DNA of 64,000 nucleotides from contig NZ_CP124576.1 of assembly GCF_000281715.2 (NCBI RefSeq), positions 317,501 to 381,500 on the forward strand. The letters run 5' to 3'. A program made the position numbers and the translations under genes. The DNA is from Sphingobium sp. AP49. Its GTDB lineage: Bacteria; Pseudomonadota; Alphaproteobacteria; Sphingomonadales; Sphingomonadaceae. Positions 34,191 to 44,177 of this stretch are shown piece by piece; position 1 is the stretch's first letter, and every line of letters begins with the position of its first letter. The notes below the pieces were generated by a model that had not been told where the DNA came from, did no database searches, and saw only the letters and a list, made by a program, of their open reading frames with translations.

Positions 34191-34831
34191 AGGAGTGACG
34201 GAGCCTCGGCCACCGCCTTCTTCTTCACCCAGAGTTCGCTGGTGCGCGTCATCTCGATCAACGCATCGGGAAAGCAGCGGTCCTGAAATGACACCGCGTC
34301 ATCAAATGAGCCGTGAAGCCACCGCTCATAATCTTCCGGCATGAGAAGCACCGGCATGCGATCATGCACAGGCCGGATGGCTTCGTTGCAATCGGTCATT
34401 ACGCCCGAATAGACAGGCCCCCATTCATCGCTCACGCGCCAGAGCCCCGCCCATGCAAAAATCGGCTGTCCCTTCACATTGAACCAGGTCCGCGTCTTGG
34501 CGCCCTTCACGCCTTCCGCTTCCGCAAAGGCCGTTAGCGGGATGAGGCAGCGCCATGGCGGCTTGGCCGCCAGGCCTTTCCACATCGGCTTGGCGAGATC
34601 GGCGATATTATTGACGGGTTTGGGCTTTGCCGTCGGCGACATGCCCTTGAGGCGCAACGGAAAGCCCCAGGTCATCGACTGCATGATGCGCTGCCCGGCT
34701 TCCTCCCGGATCACGAGGCCCGGCGTGCCGGGATAGACCTCGTCACCGGCATTAGACATGACCGGATTTGCCACGCCAAAATGGGCGGCCACCTCGGCAG
34801 CGCTCAGACGCTCGGTGTAGAGATTGCAGAT
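34187..34831 (-). CDS. SRAP (HMCES/YedK-like) DNA-crosslink protein, apparent ATC start
   Basis: The 214-residue protein has the full SRAP catalytic set if translation starts at ATC (34829-34831): Cys2 in CNLYTERL, Asn75, Glu104 and His156 in VHDRMPVLL. These match E. coli YedK Cys2, Asn75, Glu105 and His160. SRAP proteins covalently trap abasic sites in single-stranded DNA through the amino group and thiol of Cys2. AGGAGG lies six bases before the ATC. The first ordinary start (GTG, 34792) would drop the first 13 residues including Cys2. It overlaps the DUF6961-like gene. Confidence 0.8.
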   Translation of the reverse strand: MCNLYTERLSAAEVAAHFGVANPVMSNAGDEVYPGTPGLVIREEAGQRIMQSMTWGFPLRLKGMSPTAKPKPVNNIADLAKPMWKGLAAKPPWRCLIPLTAFAEAEGVKGAKTRTWFNVKGQPIFAWAGLWRVSDEWGPVYSGVMTDCNEAIRPVHDRMPVLLMPEDYERWLHGSFDDAVSFQDRCFPDALIEMTRTSELWVKKKAVAEAPSLL

Positions 34832-34954
34832 GGCTGACCTCCTGTTCGAACGGGGCGGCTGGAGCAGCTGGTGATTCCAGCTTCATCCTATCATGGCGCG
34901 AGAGACGGGAAAGCCGCCTATCTGTCAGGACGGCCGGCAAACTTCTCGCCCCGA

Positions 34955-35614
34955 CTACAGCAGAAGAGCCTGCGCCTGCGTTCCGGGCGGCGGTGCCTTG
35001 CTGCGCCAGCTATCCTCGGTTTGCTGCACGTTCATTCGCTCGGCTGCAAAAGGTGGCCGGAACAGAAACCGGATCACATCCTGGATACCGCCACGCAGCC
35101 AGGCGTCATAGTCATGGGGGTCGAGCAGCACCGGCATTCGGTCGTTGGTCGGCGGGATCGCGGCATTGGCCTCCATCGTCATGCCGGCATAGACCGGCCC
35201 CTCGCTCAGCAGATTGCGGCAGAAGCCGGCCCAGGCGATGATCGGCTGGCGCTTCACCGAAAACCAGGTCCTGGTCTTGGCACCGGGCACGCCATCGGGA
35301 TTGGCAAAATGGGTGAGCACGATAAGGCAGCGATAGCGCGGATCGACCACCATCTCCTCCCACATTGGGTTGGTGAGATCTGCGACAAGGCCGATACGTC
35401 CCGCTTCTTCGCCCCGTGCCCGCATATCCTTGGTCAGCCGCGGAAAGCCCCAGGTCATGGACCGCAACAAGCGCCGGCCACCCTTCTCGAAGACGACCAG
35501 GCCCGGCAGCCCTTCAACCGTCTCTTCGGGCACCGCGACCGACGGCAAGGGATCGACCCCGAAATGCGCCGCGATCTCGGCGATGCTGGCTCGCGCGCAA
35601 TGCAGCCGTGACAT
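34955..35614 (-). CDS. SRAP-fold paralogue lacking all catalytic residues
   Basis: The 219-residue protein is clearly homologous to its neighbour (shared MTWGFP, GAKTRTWF, DRMPVLL). A strong AAGGAGG eight bases before the ATG fixes the start, giving Met-Ser instead of Met-Cys. Aligning to the neighbour by hand, the other catalytic positions are Leu76 for Asn75, Asn105 for Glu104 and Asn157 for His156. It should keep the DNA-binding fold but not form the crosslink. It follows a LexA-type box and is probably SOS induced. The C-terminal tail is longer and Pro/Gln-rich. Confidence 0.85.
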   Translation of the reverse strand: MSRLHCARASIAEIAAHFGVDPLPSVAVPEETVEGLPGLVVFEKGGRRLLRSMTWGFPRLTKDMRARGEEAGRIGLVADLTNPMWEEMVVDPRYRCLIVLTHFANPDGVPGAKTRTWFSVKRQPIIAWAGFCRNLLSEGPVYAGMTMEANAAIPPTNDRMPVLLDPHDYDAWLRGGIQDVIRFLFRPPFAAERMNVQQTEDSWRSKAPPPGTQAQALLL

Positions 35615-35658
35615 GATGGGACCTCCTTGCCGGGACTCGAAGCCATCGTCTTAACATA

Positions 35659-35673
35659 GAACATATGAAGAAC
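35659..35673. promoter_or_regulatory. LexA (SOS) box 1, SRAP side
   Basis: GAAC, seven bases, GAAC. This is the reverse complement of GTTC-N7-GTTC, the direct-repeat LexA site of many alphaproteobacteria. It lies 45 bases before the SRAP paralogue start. Confidence 0.85.
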
Positions 35674-35706
35674 GAAATGCCATTGACTCCAATGTCGGAT
35701 TGGAGC

Positions 35707-35721
35707 GAACAAATAGAGAAC
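35707..35721. promoter_or_regulatory. LexA (SOS) box 2, imuA side
   Basis: GAAC, seven bases, GAAC again, 24 bases before the imuA start. With box 1 it gives two operators 48 bases apart in the divergent promoter region. Confidence 0.88.
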
Positions 35722-35744
35722 GTATTTTCGAGTCCCTGCCGCCC

Positions 35745-36473
35745 ATGTCCAGAACCGCCATCCTCGACGAACTGCGCGCGCGCATCGCGCAGGTGGAAGC
35801 GGTGGGCGGTCTGCATCCGGTGCTTCCCTTCGGCATCGACGCCATCGACCATCATCTGCCGGGCGGCGGCATAGCGACCGGGGCCCTTCATGAGGTGGCC
35901 GGAAGTTCGGACCTTGCCGACGATGCAGCCGCCACCATCTTCCTGGCCGGCATTCTAGCGCGGTCGCAGGGCCAGATCATCTGGTGCCTCCACTGGCGCG
36001 ACCTGTTCTCGCCGGCCCTGCATCTCGCCGGGCTCCACCCCGATCGGGTCATCTTCGTGGAAGCGGGCAATGACACCAATGTCCTCATCGCGATGGAGGA
36101 ATGCCTGCGTCACCCCGGCCTTGGCGGCGTCGTCGGGGAACTCAAGAAAATGTCGCTGACCGCTTCGCGCCGGCTGCAGCTGGCAGCCGAACAATCGGGC
36201 GTGCTGGCCATGGTCTTTCGCCGCGCCATGCCCCCTGAAAGCCAGGCCGAGGGCAGCGCCGCGCTGACCCGTTGGCGGGTGCGGGCCGTGCCCAGCCCGG
36301 CGCTGGGTTTCCCCGGTCTCGCGCGTCCGCGCTGGTCGCTGGCGCTTGAGCGCGCGCGCGGCACCGAACCCCAAATCTGGACCGTAGAGGGAAGCGATGA
36401 GACGGGTTGTCTCGCTGTTCCTGCCGCGCTGGTCGACGGATCGTATCCGTCGCAAAGCCGGCAGGCCGCCTGA
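35745..36473 (+). CDS. imuA: ImuA, RecA-like SOS mutagenesis protein
   Basis: The 242-residue protein begins MSRTAILDELRARI and has a RecA-fold core with the LPFGIDAIDHHLPGGGIATGALHEV motif. ImuA cooperates with ImuB and DnaE2 to bypass lesions after DNA damage. The frame is open from 35700, but that would put the second LexA box inside the gene, so 35745 is preferred. Its end overlaps the imuB start by 77 bases. Confidence 0.9.
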   Translation: MSRTAILDELRARIAQVEAVGGLHPVLPFGIDAIDHHLPGGGIATGALHEVAGSSDLADDAAATIFLAGILARSQGQIIWCLHWRDLFSPALHLAGLHPDRVIFVEAGNDTNVLIAMEECLRHPGLGGVVGELKKMSLTASRRLQLAAEQSGVLAMVFRRAMPPESQAEGSAALTRWRVRAVPSPALGFPGLARPRWSLALERARGTEPQIWTVEGSDETGCLAVPAALVDGSYPSQSRQAA

Positions 36474-37938
36474 AGGCGGGCCGCCGCCCCTCGTCACCGC
36501 CCATGCCGACCATGGCCGCCGTCTGATTGCGGCCGTGGACGAGGAGGCGCGCCGGCTTGGCATAGCCGTCGGCATGACGGTGACGCGCGCCCGGTCGCTG
36601 GCGCCGGACCTAGACGTCGTGGATTCCGATCCCGAGGGCGATCTTGAAGGCCTGCGCCGGCTCGCTCTGTGGGCGGGAAAGCGCTATTCCCCGATCGTCG
36701 CGCCCGATCCACCCGATGGCCTGTGGATCGATATTACCGGCTGCGCCCATCTCTTCGAGGGCGAAGTGCCACTCCTCAAGGACATGATGCGCCGGGTCAG
36801 TGGCTCGGGCCTCGCCTGCCAGGTCGCGGTCGCCGATACGCCGGGCTGCGCCCATGCGGTGGCACGGTTTGTGCCATCAGGACGGCCGAACATCATCGAG
36901 GCCGGCGCCACGCGCGCCGCGCTCTCGATCATGCCGGTGTCGGCGCTGCGCATCGAGCCGGGCGTCGCGAGCGAACTGCGCCGCATGGGGTTCGAGCGAA
37001 TCGAGCAGCTGATCGCCGCGCCGCGTGCGCCGCTCGCCAAGCGGTTCGGCCGGCAGCTCTACAAAAGGCTCGACCAGGCCCTGGGCCAGGTGCCTGAACC
37101 CATCGATCCGATCTACCGCGCCAGCTTGCCGCGCGTGCGGCGCAGCCTGCTCGAGCCGATCGGTACCGCCGATGCCATCGCCCAGGTCATCGCGGACCTG
37201 TGCACCGATCTTGCCCGCCTCCTGCTGCGCGCGGGGACAGGCGCGCGCCGGCTCGACCTTCATTTCGAGCGGGTCGATGGCGCCCGGCTGGCGGTGCGGG
37301 TCGGGACTGCTTCCCCCTCGCGCGATGTGCGTCATTTGGCAAAGCTGCTCTCCCAGAAGATCGAGACGATCGATCCGGGCATGGGGATCGAGGCGATGGC
37401 GCTGGTCGCGTCGCTCACCCAGCCCATGGCGGCCGCGCAGGTCGGGAGCGTCCTGGCTGGCGAGGATCGCGGGCCGGATCTCACCGCGATCGTCGATGCG
37501 CTCGCCAATCGCTTTGGCGCGCGCAGCCTCTATCGCTCCGCGCCGCGCGCGAGCAGCATGCCCGAACGCGAAGTCGGACATGTCGCGCCCCTCTCATCAG
37601 CCGGTGGCGCTGGCTGGGCCGATGATCTTCCCCGGCCTGCCCGCATGCTGGTCCCGCCAGAGCCGGTCGACGTGATGGCGATGCTGCCCGATCATCCGCC
37701 CGCCATGTTCGTCTGGCGGGGGCGGCGCCATCGGATCGCCCAGGCCGATGGGCCAGAGCGCCTGCATGGCGAATGGTGGCGTGAGGGCGGCCATGAGGCG
37801 GACACGCCCTATGCCGTGCGCGATTATTTCCAGGTCGAGACGATGAGCGGCGCGCGCTACTGGCTGTTCCGCATGGGCGATGGCGAACAGGCGTCCACCG
37901 GCCCGATGCGCTGGTTCATCCATGGTGCCTTTGCATGA
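36397..37938 (+). CDS. imuB: ImuB, Y-family polymerase-like mutasome protein
   Basis: The 513-residue protein has the Y-family palm and fingers ([29 protein letters not shown]) and a C-terminal extension. ImuB proteins usually lack polymerase activity and act as adaptors to the sliding clamp and DnaE2; whether the acidic residues needed for catalysis are all gone here was not settled by eye. Its end overlaps dnaE2 by four bases. Confidence 0.9.
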   Translation: MRRVVSLFLPRWSTDRIRRKAGRPPEGGPPPLVTAHADHGRRLIAAVDEEARRLGIAVGMTVTRARSLAPDLDVVDSDPEGDLEGLRRLALWAGKRYSPIVAPDPPDGLWIDITGCAHLFEGEVPLLKDMMRRVSGSGLACQVAVADTPGCAHAVARFVPSGRPNIIEAGATRAALSIMPVSALRIEPGVASELRRMGFERIEQLIAAPRAPLAKRFGRQLYKRLDQALGQVPEPIDPIYRASLPRVRRSLLEPIGTADAIAQVIADLCTDLARLLLRAGTGARRLDLHFERVDGARLAVRVGTASPSRDVRHLAKLLSQKIETIDPGMGIEAMALVASLTQPMAAAQVGSVLAGEDRGPDLTAIVDALANRFGARSLYRSAPRASSMPEREVGHVAPLSSAGGAGWADDLPRPARMLVPPEPVDVMAMLPDHPPAMFVWRGRRHRIAQADGPERLHGEWWREGGHEADTPYAVRDYFQVETMSGARYWLFRMGDGEQASTGPMRWFIHGAFA

Positions 37939-40900
37939 TGTCCGAGGATGATCGCGCGGACGAACAGGCGGATGATCTTGAGGGCGCCCGCTATGTCGAG
38001 CTGCAGGTCACCAGCCATTTTTCCTTCCTGCGCGGTGCCTCCAGCCCCGAGGAACTGTTCTCGGCAGCCGCGCTGCTGGGTCTGCCCGCGCTCGGTGTCA
38101 CCGATCGCAACAGTCTTGCCGGCGCCGTGCGGGCCTGGGACGCACAGAAGGTCACCGGCTGCCGGGCGATCATCGGCTGCCGTCTGGACCTTGTCTGCGG
38201 CACTTCCTTGCTCGTCTATCCCACGGACCGGGAGGCCTATTCGCGGCTCTGCCGGCTTTTGAGCATCGGCAAAGCCCGTGGCGGCAAGGGCAGCTGCCAT
38301 CTCGACTGGTCGGACGTGACGGACTGGGGGGAAGGAATGATCGGCATATTGGTGCCCGACCGCGCCGATGCAGCGTGCGAGGAGGCGCTCGACCGGCTTG
38401 CTGCCATCTTCGGGGCCCGCGCCTATCTCGCCCTTTCGATCCGGCGCCGGCCGCGCGACGCGATCCGGCTGCGCGATCTTGCCCGCCTCGCCGCGCGCGC
38501 CGGGGTGCAGACCGTCGCCACCGGCGACATTCTCTACCATGCGCCCGCGCGACGGCTGCTGCAGGATGTGGTGAGCTGCATCCGCGAAAAATGCACGGTC
38601 GACACGCTGGGGCAGCGCCGCGAGCGTTTTGCCGACCGGCATCTCAAATCCGTCGCGGAAATGGAGCGGCTCTTCACCCGCTATCTTGGCGACGTGACGC
38701 CCCTGCGCCGCAGCGTCGAGATCGCGCGGGCCTGCCGCTTCGAGCTTGGTCAGCTCACCTACACCTATCCCGACGAGATCGGGGAAAGCGGCCTTACCCC
38801 CCAGCAGGAATTGGAGCGCCTCACCTGGACAAAGGCGCCGGGCCGCTATCCTCATGGGATTCCCGGCAATGTCCGCGAACAGCTTTCCCATGAGCTGAGG
38901 CTCATCGGCGATCTGGCCTATGCGCCCTATTTCCTCACCGTCCATTCGATCGTCCAGTTTGCCCGATCGAAGGATATTCTCTGCCAGGGGCGCGGCAGCG
39001 CCGCCAATTCGGCGGTCTGCTTCGTGCTCGGCATCACCTCGATCGATCCGGTCAAATCCGAACTGCTCTTCGAGCGCTTCGTGTCGGCCGAGCGGCGCGA
39101 GCCTCCTGATATCGACGTCGATTTCGAGCATGAGCGGCGCGAGGAAGTGATCCAGTGGATCTATCAGACCTATGGCCGCGAGCGTTCGGCGCTGACCGCC
39201 GTCATCTCCCGCTTTCGCGCGCGCGGCGCTGTGCGCGAGGTGGGCAAGGCGCTGGGCCTTAGCGAAGACATGCTGTCAGGCCTTTCAAGTCAGGTCTGGG
39301 GCTGGGCCCGCGATGGGGTCGAGGCGAAGCATGCACAGGAGCTCAACCTCGACACGAGCGACAAGCGCCTGGCGCTGACGCTCGAGCTTGCCCGCACCCT
39401 CATCAATACGCCCCGGCACATGTCCCAGCATCCCGGCGGCTTCGTTCTGACCCTGGGACGGCTCGACGAACTGGTGCCGATCGAGCCCGCTGCCATGGCC
39501 GATCGCCAGATCATCGAATGGGACAAGGATGATATCGATGCGCTCGGCTTCATGAAGGTCGATGTGCTGGGCCTTGGCATGCTGGGCTGCATGCGCCGCG
39601 CCTTCGCTCTGCTCGAGGATGACAAGGGCATCGCAATGAACCTAGCCTCCATTCCCCATGATGATCCCGACACCTTTGCGATGATCCGCAAGGCCGATAC
39701 GCTGGGCGTCTTCCAGATCGAGAGCCGGGCGCAAATGGCAATGCTGCCCCGGATCAAGCCGACCAAATTCTATGACCTGGTGGTCGAGGTGGCGATCGTG
39801 CGCCCGGGCCCGATCCAGGGTGACATGGTCCATCCATACCTGCGCCGCCGCGAGGGCAAGGAGGCGATCAGCTATCCGACGCAGGAACTGCGCCGGGTGC
39901 TGGAAAAGACCCTGGGCGTCCCCCTCTTCCAGGAACAGGCGATGCGCGTCGCGATCGAATGCGCGGGTTTCACGCCGTCGGAGGCCGATCTGCTGCGCCG
40001 GGCGATGGCGACCTTCAAGCTGACCGGCGGCGTCTCCCATTTCCGCGACAAGCTCATCAACGGCATGATCGCGCGCGGCTATCAGCGCGATTTTGCCGAA
40101 CAGACCTTCAAGCAGATTGAGGGCTTTGGCTCCTACGGTTTTCCCGAAAGCCACGCCGCCTCATTTGCGCTCATCGCCTATGCCTCTTCCTGGATGAAAT
40201 GCCATCATCCCGACGTCTTCTGCGCAGCGCTCCTCAACGCCCAGCCCATGGGCTTCTATGCGCCCGCACAGATCGTCCGCGACGCGCGCCAGCATGGGGT
40301 CGAGGTCCGTCCCATCGACGTCAATCACAGCCGCTGGGACTGCACGCTCGAGCCGACCCAGGGCCGCTATCATGCGTTAAGGATCGGCCTGCGCTATGCG
40401 CGCGAGCTCAAAAATGCCGATGGCGCCGCTATTGTCCTGGCGCGGGGCAATGAACCCTATGCCAGCGTCGAGGAAATCCAGCGCCGGGCCGGCGTCAGCG
40501 GCCGCGCGCTCGACCGGATCGGCCATGCCGGTGGCTTTGGTTCGCTGGCGCTCTCGCGCCGCGCTGGCCTCTGGGAGGTGAAGGGTCTTGGCGAAGAAGC
40601 CTTGCCGCTCTTTGCCGCCGCTGACGCGCGGGCGGGCAAATTGCGCCCCGAAGCGATCGAGCCGAACGTCCTTCTCCCGCAGATGGGCGAAGGCGAGGAA
40701 GTGGTGGAAGATTATCGCGCGATCGGACTTTCGCTGCGCGCCCATCCGCTCGCCTTCCTGCGCGACGAATTGGCGCGCCGGAAGATAGTGACCTGCGCCG
40801 CGCTCAAGGATATTCGCGACGGGCGATGGGTCAATCTCGCCGGCCTCGTCCTCCTGCGGCAGAAGCCGGGTTCCGCCAAGGGCACCATGTTCATCACCCT

Positions 40901-41288
40901 CGAGGATGAGACCGATGTCGCCAATCTCGTCGTCTGGCCCAATCTCTTCGAGAAGCATCGGCGCGTGGTGCTGAGCGCCTCGATGATGGGCGTGCGCGGT
41001 CAGGTCCAGAAGGAGGGCGAGGTCATCCATCTCATCGCCCAGCGTCTGGAGGATCTCTCGCCTCTCCTCGCCAGCGTCGGCCAGCGGGAGGATGTCGCCA
41101 GCATCTATCAGGTCAGCCGCGCCGATATCGTCAAAAGCGCCATGGCCCCCGATCCCCGCGATGCGGCGAACAGGCCTCTTGGGCGCGGGGCCCGCGATCT
41201 TTACGATCCCGATCTGCGCCTTGGGTCCGGCATCATTCCGGGACAGCCGACAGAGGGTATCAAGGTGAAGACACGGGATTTTCGCTGA
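37935..41288 (+). CDS. dnaE2: DnaE2, error-prone DNA polymerase III alpha subunit
   Basis: The 1117-residue length is typical of DnaE2. A PHP domain is at the N terminus ([15 protein letters not shown]), and the catalytic Asp pair lies in PDIDVDF at 391-397, with the GRGSAANS motif before it. The C terminus has an OB fold ([19 protein letters not shown]). It makes translesion synthesis on damaged templates, with ImuA and ImuB. A start one codon later (ATG ATG) is equally possible. Confidence 0.95.
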   Translation: MMSEDDRADEQADDLEGARYVELQVTSHFSFLRGASSPEELFSAAALLGLPALGVTDRNSLAGAVRAWDAQKVTGCRAIIGCRLDLVCGTSLLVYPTDREAYSRLCRLLSIGKARGGKGSCHLDWSDVTDWGEGMIGILVPDRADAACEEALDRLAAIFGARAYLALSIRRRPRDAIRLRDLARLAARAGVQTVATGDILYHAPARRLLQDVVSCIREKCTVDTLGQRRERFADRHLKSVAEMERLFTRYLGDVTPLRRSVEIARACRFELGQLTYTYPDEIGESGLTPQQELERLTWTKAPGRYPHGIPGNVREQLSHELRLIGDLAYAPYFLTVHSIVQFARSKDILCQGRGSAANSAVCFVLGITSIDPVKSELLFERFVSAERREPPDIDVDFEHERREEVIQWIYQTYGRERSALTAVISRFRARGAVREVGKALGLSEDMLSGLSSQVWGWARDGVEAKHAQELNLDTSDKRLALTLELARTLINTPRHMSQHPGGFVLTLGRLDELVPIEPAAMADRQIIEWDKDDIDALGFMKVDVLGLGMLGCMRRAFALLEDDKGIAMNLASIPHDDPDTFAMIRKADTLGVFQIESRAQMAMLPRIKPTKFYDLVVEVAIVRPGPIQGDMVHPYLRRREGKEAISYPTQELRRVLEKTLGVPLFQEQAMRVAIECAGFTPSEADLLRRAMATFKLTGGVSHFRDKLINGMIARGYQRDFAEQTFKQIEGFGSYGFPESHAASFALIAYASSWMKCHHPDVFCAALLNAQPMGFYAPAQIVRDARQHGVEVRPIDVNHSRWDCTLEPTQGRYHALRIGLRYARELKNADGAAIVLARGNEPYASVEEIQRRAGVSGRALDRIGHAGGFGSLALSRRAGLWEVKGLGEEALPLFAAADARAGKLRPEAIEPNVLLPQMGEGEEVVEDYRAIGLSLRAHPLAFLRDELARRKIVTCAALKDIRDGRWVNLAGLVLLRQKPGSAKGTMFITLEDETDVANLVVWPNLFEKHRRVVLSASMMGVRGQVQKEGEVIHLIAQRLEDLSPLLASVGQREDVASIYQVSRADIVKSAMAPDPRDAANRPLGRGARDLYDPDLRLGSGIIPGQPTEGIKVKTRDFR

Positions 41289-41290
41289 AA

Positions 41291-41304
41291 GGCGGCAAGC
41301 CGCC
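41291..41304. terminator. Short GC hairpin between dnaE2 and the converging gene
   Basis: GGCGG (41291-41295) pairs with CCGCC (41300-41304) around CAAG, between two converging stops. It has no T run, so it is weak. Confidence 0.3.
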
Positions 41305-41312
41305 AATGCGGC

Positions 41313-41513
41313 TCAGGCCGGCTCGATCTGCTCGACATCGAGCATGTCGAAATCGGATCTCGTTCCCACGACCCGGACCTTCTGGCCAATAAGATGCCGG
41401 CAGGATCTGGGGCAATCGAGCCGCCATTCCCCGCCATCAGCCACACGCAGCACGGGATAGGGATCGCCGCCAAGCAGGATGCCGATCAGTTCGTGCCGCG
41501 TGCCGCGTGGCAT
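41313..41513 (-). CDS. Small DUF5818-like protein (66 aa)
   Basis: The protein begins MPRGTRHELIGILLGGDPYP and reads as a small beta-rich domain with two Cys (DCPRSCRH). It resembles DUF5818 proteins that I associate with sphingomonads, from memory. A nucleic-acid role would be a guess. It follows the nuclease gene by one base and converges on dnaE2. Confidence 0.55.
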   Translation of the reverse strand: MPRGTRHELIGILLGGDPYPVLRVADGGEWRLDCPRSCRHLIGQKVRVVGTRSDFDMLDVEQIEPA

Positions 41514-41514
41514 G

Positions 41515-42345
41515 TCATTTGTGCCTTGCGGGCTTGCGGGGAGTTTGAGCCTGGGACGGGTTCTGGTCCTGCGGATTCTCGAACACCCAGTTGAGATAGG
41601 CGGCGATGCGGATACCACCGCGCTTGAGCCGATCATCAAGCTCGAGACGGTGCTGATAGGCATAGTCCCAGGACAGGCTGGTATCGGTGGGATAGATGGT
41701 CTTGCGCAGCGCGATGCTCTCGCGGATCCAGGTGCCTGGATCGCGAACATTCCAGGCGATGATCTGCTGCGGCGTGATCGCGCGCGCCAGCCAGTCGGCG
41801 AGTTCGGAATAGGAGAGCGATCGCTGTTCGATCATCGCACTGTCCCAGACCGAATGGAGATTGGTCGAGCGACCGAACCAGCTCACCTTCATGTCATTGC
41901 CACCCCGGTCGTTGCCGCCGCCGGCATGAAGTGGCTGATGCAGGTCGCCGATAATATGGACGACAAAGCGCAGGGCCAGGCGCTTGTCGTCCATTGAGGC
42001 CGCAGGATCACGCAGCGTCGCGGTGAAGCGGGCAAGCGCGCTCATCGCGTCGCCTTCGGGCGGCGCGTCGGCGCTCGTATAGGCGTCGCCCTCGCGCACG
42101 GTCACATAATGCCATGGGCTGGCCTGCTTCTGCCAGAAATCGGCAGGGTCGGATTTCATGTCGTCCGGCCAGGTCGCAGCCTGTGCCAGATCTTCGTCCC
42201 CCAGGAGAAGCTGGACATTGGCGCGGGCCAGGCCGCTCAGGTTCCGGTCGGCAATGGCACCGGTGACGCGGTGGCCGATGGGCCCCCAGGCAAAAGCCGG
42301 CGAGGTGATCGAGAGAAGGATTAGAGGTAGAATGAGTTTGCGCAT
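41515..42345 (-). CDS. S1/P1-type zinc nuclease, exported
   Basis: The 276-residue protein has a signal peptide cut before Trp (AFA then WGPIGH), which places Trp1 and the following His as the first zinc ligands. Further ligands are visible in HVVHIIGDLHQPLHAG and the later WDSAMIE region. S1/P1 nucleases cut single-stranded DNA and RNA and act as 3'-nucleotidases in the periplasm. The start at 42345 is chosen for the signal peptide. Confidence 0.9.
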   Translation of the reverse strand: MRKLILPLILLSITSPAFAWGPIGHRVTGAIADRNLSGLARANVQLLLGDEDLAQAATWPDDMKSDPADFWQKQASPWHYVTVREGDAYTSADAPPEGDAMSALARFTATLRDPAASMDDKRLALRFVVHIIGDLHQPLHAGGGNDRGGNDMKVSWFGRSTNLHSVWDSAMIEQRSLSYSELADWLARAITPQQIIAWNVRDPGTWIRESIALRKTIYPTDTSLSWDYAYQHRLELDDRLKRGGIRIAAYLNWVFENPQDQNPSQAQTPRKPARHK

Positions 42346-42690
42346 GGACGCACCATTAGCGCGTCTCAACGCATGATCCAGCAATTCGATTCTGGATCCA
42401 TTTGGAAGGCTACGGCTCTCGACCATGGGGCGGTCAGACACAGGGTTCTGAACCCGTGCCGCTTGTCGGCCTGTCAACTATCGCCCTGCATTCCTGACGC
42501 GACACCGCGCACTTCTGCTTCCAGAAAGGTGGCGCGATCATGTCGATCATCGCTTATGCGGGCGGTAGCTTCCAGCCCGATTGATGAGAGGCCGATCGGC
42601 AATCGCATCTGGAAAATGCTGTCGATGGGCCCGAAACCTCGATCCGCGCATTTCTACATCGTTTACGCACCCGACTATGGGGAGTGATGG
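42346..42690 (+). other. Intergenic region before the second aldehyde oxidoreductase operon
   Basis: No convincing gene. It must contain the divergent promoters of the nuclease and the second oxidoreductase. I see no clear -35/-10 pair or operator. Confidence 0.5.
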
Positions 42691-43197
42691 ATGAGCATCC
42701 TTGTAAATGGCGCCTTGGCCGAGTGTCCTGAAGACCCTCGTGTTTCCCTCCTCGACTTTCTGCGGGAGCATCAGGGCCTCACCGGATCGAAGAAAGGCTG
42801 CAATCAAGGAGCATGTGGCGCCTGCACCGTGCTGGCAAATGGGGAGCGGATCCTCTCCTGTCTCGCGCTCGCCGTTCAATATGAGGGGCAGGAGATCATC
42901 ACGATCGAAGGCTTGGGAACGGCCGACAATCTGCACCCGCTTCAACAGGCCTTTGTCGAGCATGACGGTTTCCAATGCGGCTATTGCACGCCGGGACAGA
43001 TATGCTCTGCAGTGGGGATGGCCGCCGAACTGCAGCGCGGCGTTCCCAGTCACGTAACGCAAGCGCTCGACACCGACAGCATAGGGATGACGCGCGACGA
43101 GGTTCGTGAGCGGATGAGCGGTAACCTGTGCCGCTGCGGCGCGCATAATGGCATCGTCGATGCGATCCTCGAGACGTTTGCGGAGGTCACCGAATGA
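42691..43197 (+). CDS. 2Fe-2S subunit, second PaoA-like oxidoreductase (no Tat signal)
   Basis: The 168-residue subunit begins MSILVNGALAE and has both Fe-S sites: GCNQGACGACTV and [10 protein letters not shown] with NLCRCGAH. Unlike the first copy at 13.6 kb it has no leader, so the complex is probably cytoplasmic. It overlaps the FAD subunit start by four bases. Confidence 0.9.
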   Translation: MSILVNGALAECPEDPRVSLLDFLREHQGLTGSKKGCNQGACGACTVLANGERILSCLALAVQYEGQEIITIEGLGTADNLHPLQQAFVEHDGFQCGYCTPGQICSAVGMAAELQRGVPSHVTQALDTDSIGMTRDEVRERMSGNLCRCGAHNGIVDAILETFAEVTE

Positions 43198-44177
43198 TCC
43201 CCTTTACCTATCATCGCGCCGCCACCGCCGACGAGGCGCTGCGACAGACCGGTAACGGCGTCCGCTATCTTGGCGGAGGAACAAACCTCGTCGATCTCAT
43301 GCGGGAAAATATCGATCGTCCATCGACCTTGATCGATGTGACAGGTCTCGACACGGGCATAGTCGAGCAATCCGATGGCGGCATGCTGATCGGCGCTGCG
43401 GCGCGCAACACTGCGGTGGCCGAACATCGCGCCATCCGCGAACGTTATCCCCTTCTTTCCCGCGCGATCGTCGCCGGAGCCAGTGCGCAGATTCGCAATA
43501 TGGCGACCGTCGCCGGCAACATCCTGCAGCGCACCCGGTGCCTCTATTTCTACGACCAGGATGGCACGCAATGTAACAAGCGCATCCCTGGAAGCGGCTG
43601 CGATGCGATTGGCGGCTTCACCCGAAATCATGCAATTCTTGGCGCATCCGATCATTGTATCGCCACCCATCCATCGGACATGTGCGTGGCCTTGGCTGCG
43701 CTTGACGCCGCTGTGCATGTGCGAGGACCCAACGGCGAAAGAAGGATTGCGTTCGCTGAGATTCATCGCTTGCCCGGCGAGCGACCCGATATCGACACCA
43801 ATCTGCAGCAGGGCGAACTCATCACCGCAATCGAACTGCCAGCCGTGCCATCCACTGCGCGCTCAACCTACCGCAAGGTCCGTGATCGGGCGAGCTATGC
43901 GTTCGCGCTGGTGTCCGTCGCGGCTGTCCTCGATGTGGAACAGGGGCATGTGCGGCACGTCCGGCTGGCGCTCGGCGGCGTTGCCCATAAGCCGTGGCGT
44001 GCAGCCAGAGCGGAAGCGCTTTTGCGTGGATCACCTGCATCGGTGGATGCCTTCATCAAGGCAGCCGCGGAGGAACTGTCCTATGCCCGGCCGCTCCGGG
44101 ACAATGGCTTCAAGGTCGCGCTCGCGCAGCGGACGATGGTCGCTGTACTCACGCAGTTGATGGAGGACATGGCATGA
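43194..44177 (+). CDS. FAD-binding subunit, second PaoB-like oxidoreductase
   Basis: The 327-residue subunit shares the layout of the first PaoB-like protein: the LGGGTNLVDLMR loop, VAGNILQRTRCLYFYD and CNKRIPGSGC cluster-binding cysteines. It overlaps its neighbours at both ends. Confidence 0.9.
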   Translation: MIPFTYHRAATADEALRQTGNGVRYLGGGTNLVDLMRENIDRPSTLIDVTGLDTGIVEQSDGGMLIGAAARNTAVAEHRAIRERYPLLSRAIVAGASAQIRNMATVAGNILQRTRCLYFYDQDGTQCNKRIPGSGCDAIGGFTRNHAILGASDHCIATHPSDMCVALAALDAAVHVRGPNGERRIAFAEIHRLPGERPDIDTNLQQGELITAIELPAVPSTARSTYRKVRDRASYAFALVSVAAVLDVEQGHVRHVRLALGGVAHKPWRAARAEALLRGSPASVDAFIKAAAEELSYARPLRDNGFKVALAQRTMVAVLTQLMEDMA

